Under the pieces are notes generated by a model, which ran no database searches, was not told the origin of the DNA, and saw only the letters and a program-made list of their open reading frames with translations. The position numbers and the translations under genes were made by a program. From positions 1-5,711 of the forward strand of contig JAJYDP010000354.1 of NCBI GenBank assembly GCA_021777365.1: a DNA stretch of 5,711 bases, written 5' to 3'. This DNA comes from Chloroflexota bacterium. GTDB taxonomy: Bacteria > Chloroflexota > Limnocylindria > Limnocylindrales > CSP1-4. Below are positions 5,303 through 5,711 of this stretch, one piece after another; position 1 is the stretch's first letter, and each line of letters starts with the position of its first letter.

Positions 5303-5339
5303 CGCCCGACCCCCGAAGGTGGGACTCGCGATCCCTGGG

Positions 5340-5711
5340 CTACGAGAGCGCGCCGCAGACGTCGGTGAGCAGCTGCGGATGCCCCTTGAAGCTGGTGAAG
5401 GTGAAGCTCCCGTCGCCGGCGAACTCCTCGGTGACGACCGCGGGTCCCGCCGTCATCACCACGTTGGACGGGAACCCATAGTCAGTGAGGTTCGGCGCCC
5501 AGAACAGTGCACGCCCGAGGAAGGTGCCGATGGCAGTCGTGCCGTCGGGGAGGAACGTGAACGTCCCCGGTCCTCCGGCGTTCACCACGACGGTCTTCGA
5601 AGTGTCGACGTTCGTCGCGGCGAGCATGAGTGACCCGGTCACGGTCAGCACCGTCGAGCCGTCGGGCAGGCTGGTGGACGTTGCGTACTCGCGGTCGGCC
5701 AGAACGTCCAT
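5340..5711 (-). CDS. Beta-rich, probably exported protein, 5' end outside the window
   Basis: The visible 123 residues form a regular beta-sandwich-like pattern: GSTVLTVTGSLMLAATN, KTVVVNAGGPGTFTFLPDG, a GRALFWAP block, TAGPAVV and the end FKGHPQLLTDVCGALS. The closing DVC-AL together with the GxGTFTFLPDGT block recalls uncharacterised secreted proteins of Chloroflexota and Actinomycetota in which an N-terminal Cys pairs with the C-terminal one (from memory). Only one Cys (residue 119) is visible. The reading frame is open to the window edge; the ATG at 5711-5709 is probably internal, because no signal peptide follows it and related proteins begin earlier. The gene ends 37 nt before the helical-protein gene. 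Whether a copy of the 5' element precedes it cannot be seen. Confidence 0.75.
   Translation of the reverse strand: MDVLADREYATSTSLPDGSTVLTVTGSLMLAATNVDTSKTVVVNAGGPGTFTFLPDGTTAIGTFLGRALFWAPNLTDYGFPSNVVMTAGPAVVTEEFAGDGSFTFTSFKGHPQLLTDVCGALS

Noticed and set aside
5303..5339. tRNA-like T-arm in GGGACTCGCGATCCC
   Set aside because: Only a four-base stem forms, and no acceptor, D or anticodon arms can be built around it in the 37-base intergenic stretch.

Overview
The window is a high-GC bacterial segment with strong antisense open-frame shadowing. The protein styles suggest a soil or freshwater bacterium of the Chloroflexota (Limnocylindria-like) or Actinomycetota type: small secreted beta-rich proteins of unassigned family, an Ala/Pro-linker lipoprotein, and a relic of a short LuxR-type helix-turn-helix protein. 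This placement is an inference from protein style only. No marker gene, tRNA, rRNA, CRISPR array or insertion sequence is visible.

Layout. Positions 1-36 look like the 3' end of a + strand gene. The gap 37-487 holds a dense run of perfect hairpins (about 140-342), including an 11 bp stem enclosing two 7 bp hairpins, which resembles a structured RNA. A + strand lipoprotein gene follows (488-1102). It converges on a group of - strand genes: a small secreted protein (1338-1805), a polytopic membrane protein (2087-3355) and a second secreted protein (3565-4131). The gap 4132-4903 contains a frameshifted relic of a LuxR-family DNA-binding protein (about 4581-4744) and otherwise no convincing gene. 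Two more - strand genes complete the window: a small all-helical protein (4904-5302) and the C-terminal part of a third beta-rich, probably exported protein (5340-5711, cut by the window edge).

The main finding is a shared 5' element. The lipoprotein gene, both complete secreted-protein genes and the membrane-protein gene each carry a related sequence just upstream of the start codon, always in the same orientation relative to the gene. Two copies (393-461 on + and 4222-4153 on -) match over about 70 bp with only two substitutions and a one-base indel. All four copies contain the nine-base palindrome GCCA-N-TGGC, whose central base differs (C, C, G, A) while the arms are unchanged, followed by a conserved GGCGARAC(C)GAC. 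The palindrome lies 33-50 nt before the start codon. These four otherwise unrelated envelope genes therefore look like one regulon or promoter-cassette family, each with its own transcription unit. None of the proteins has a function I can name with confidence.
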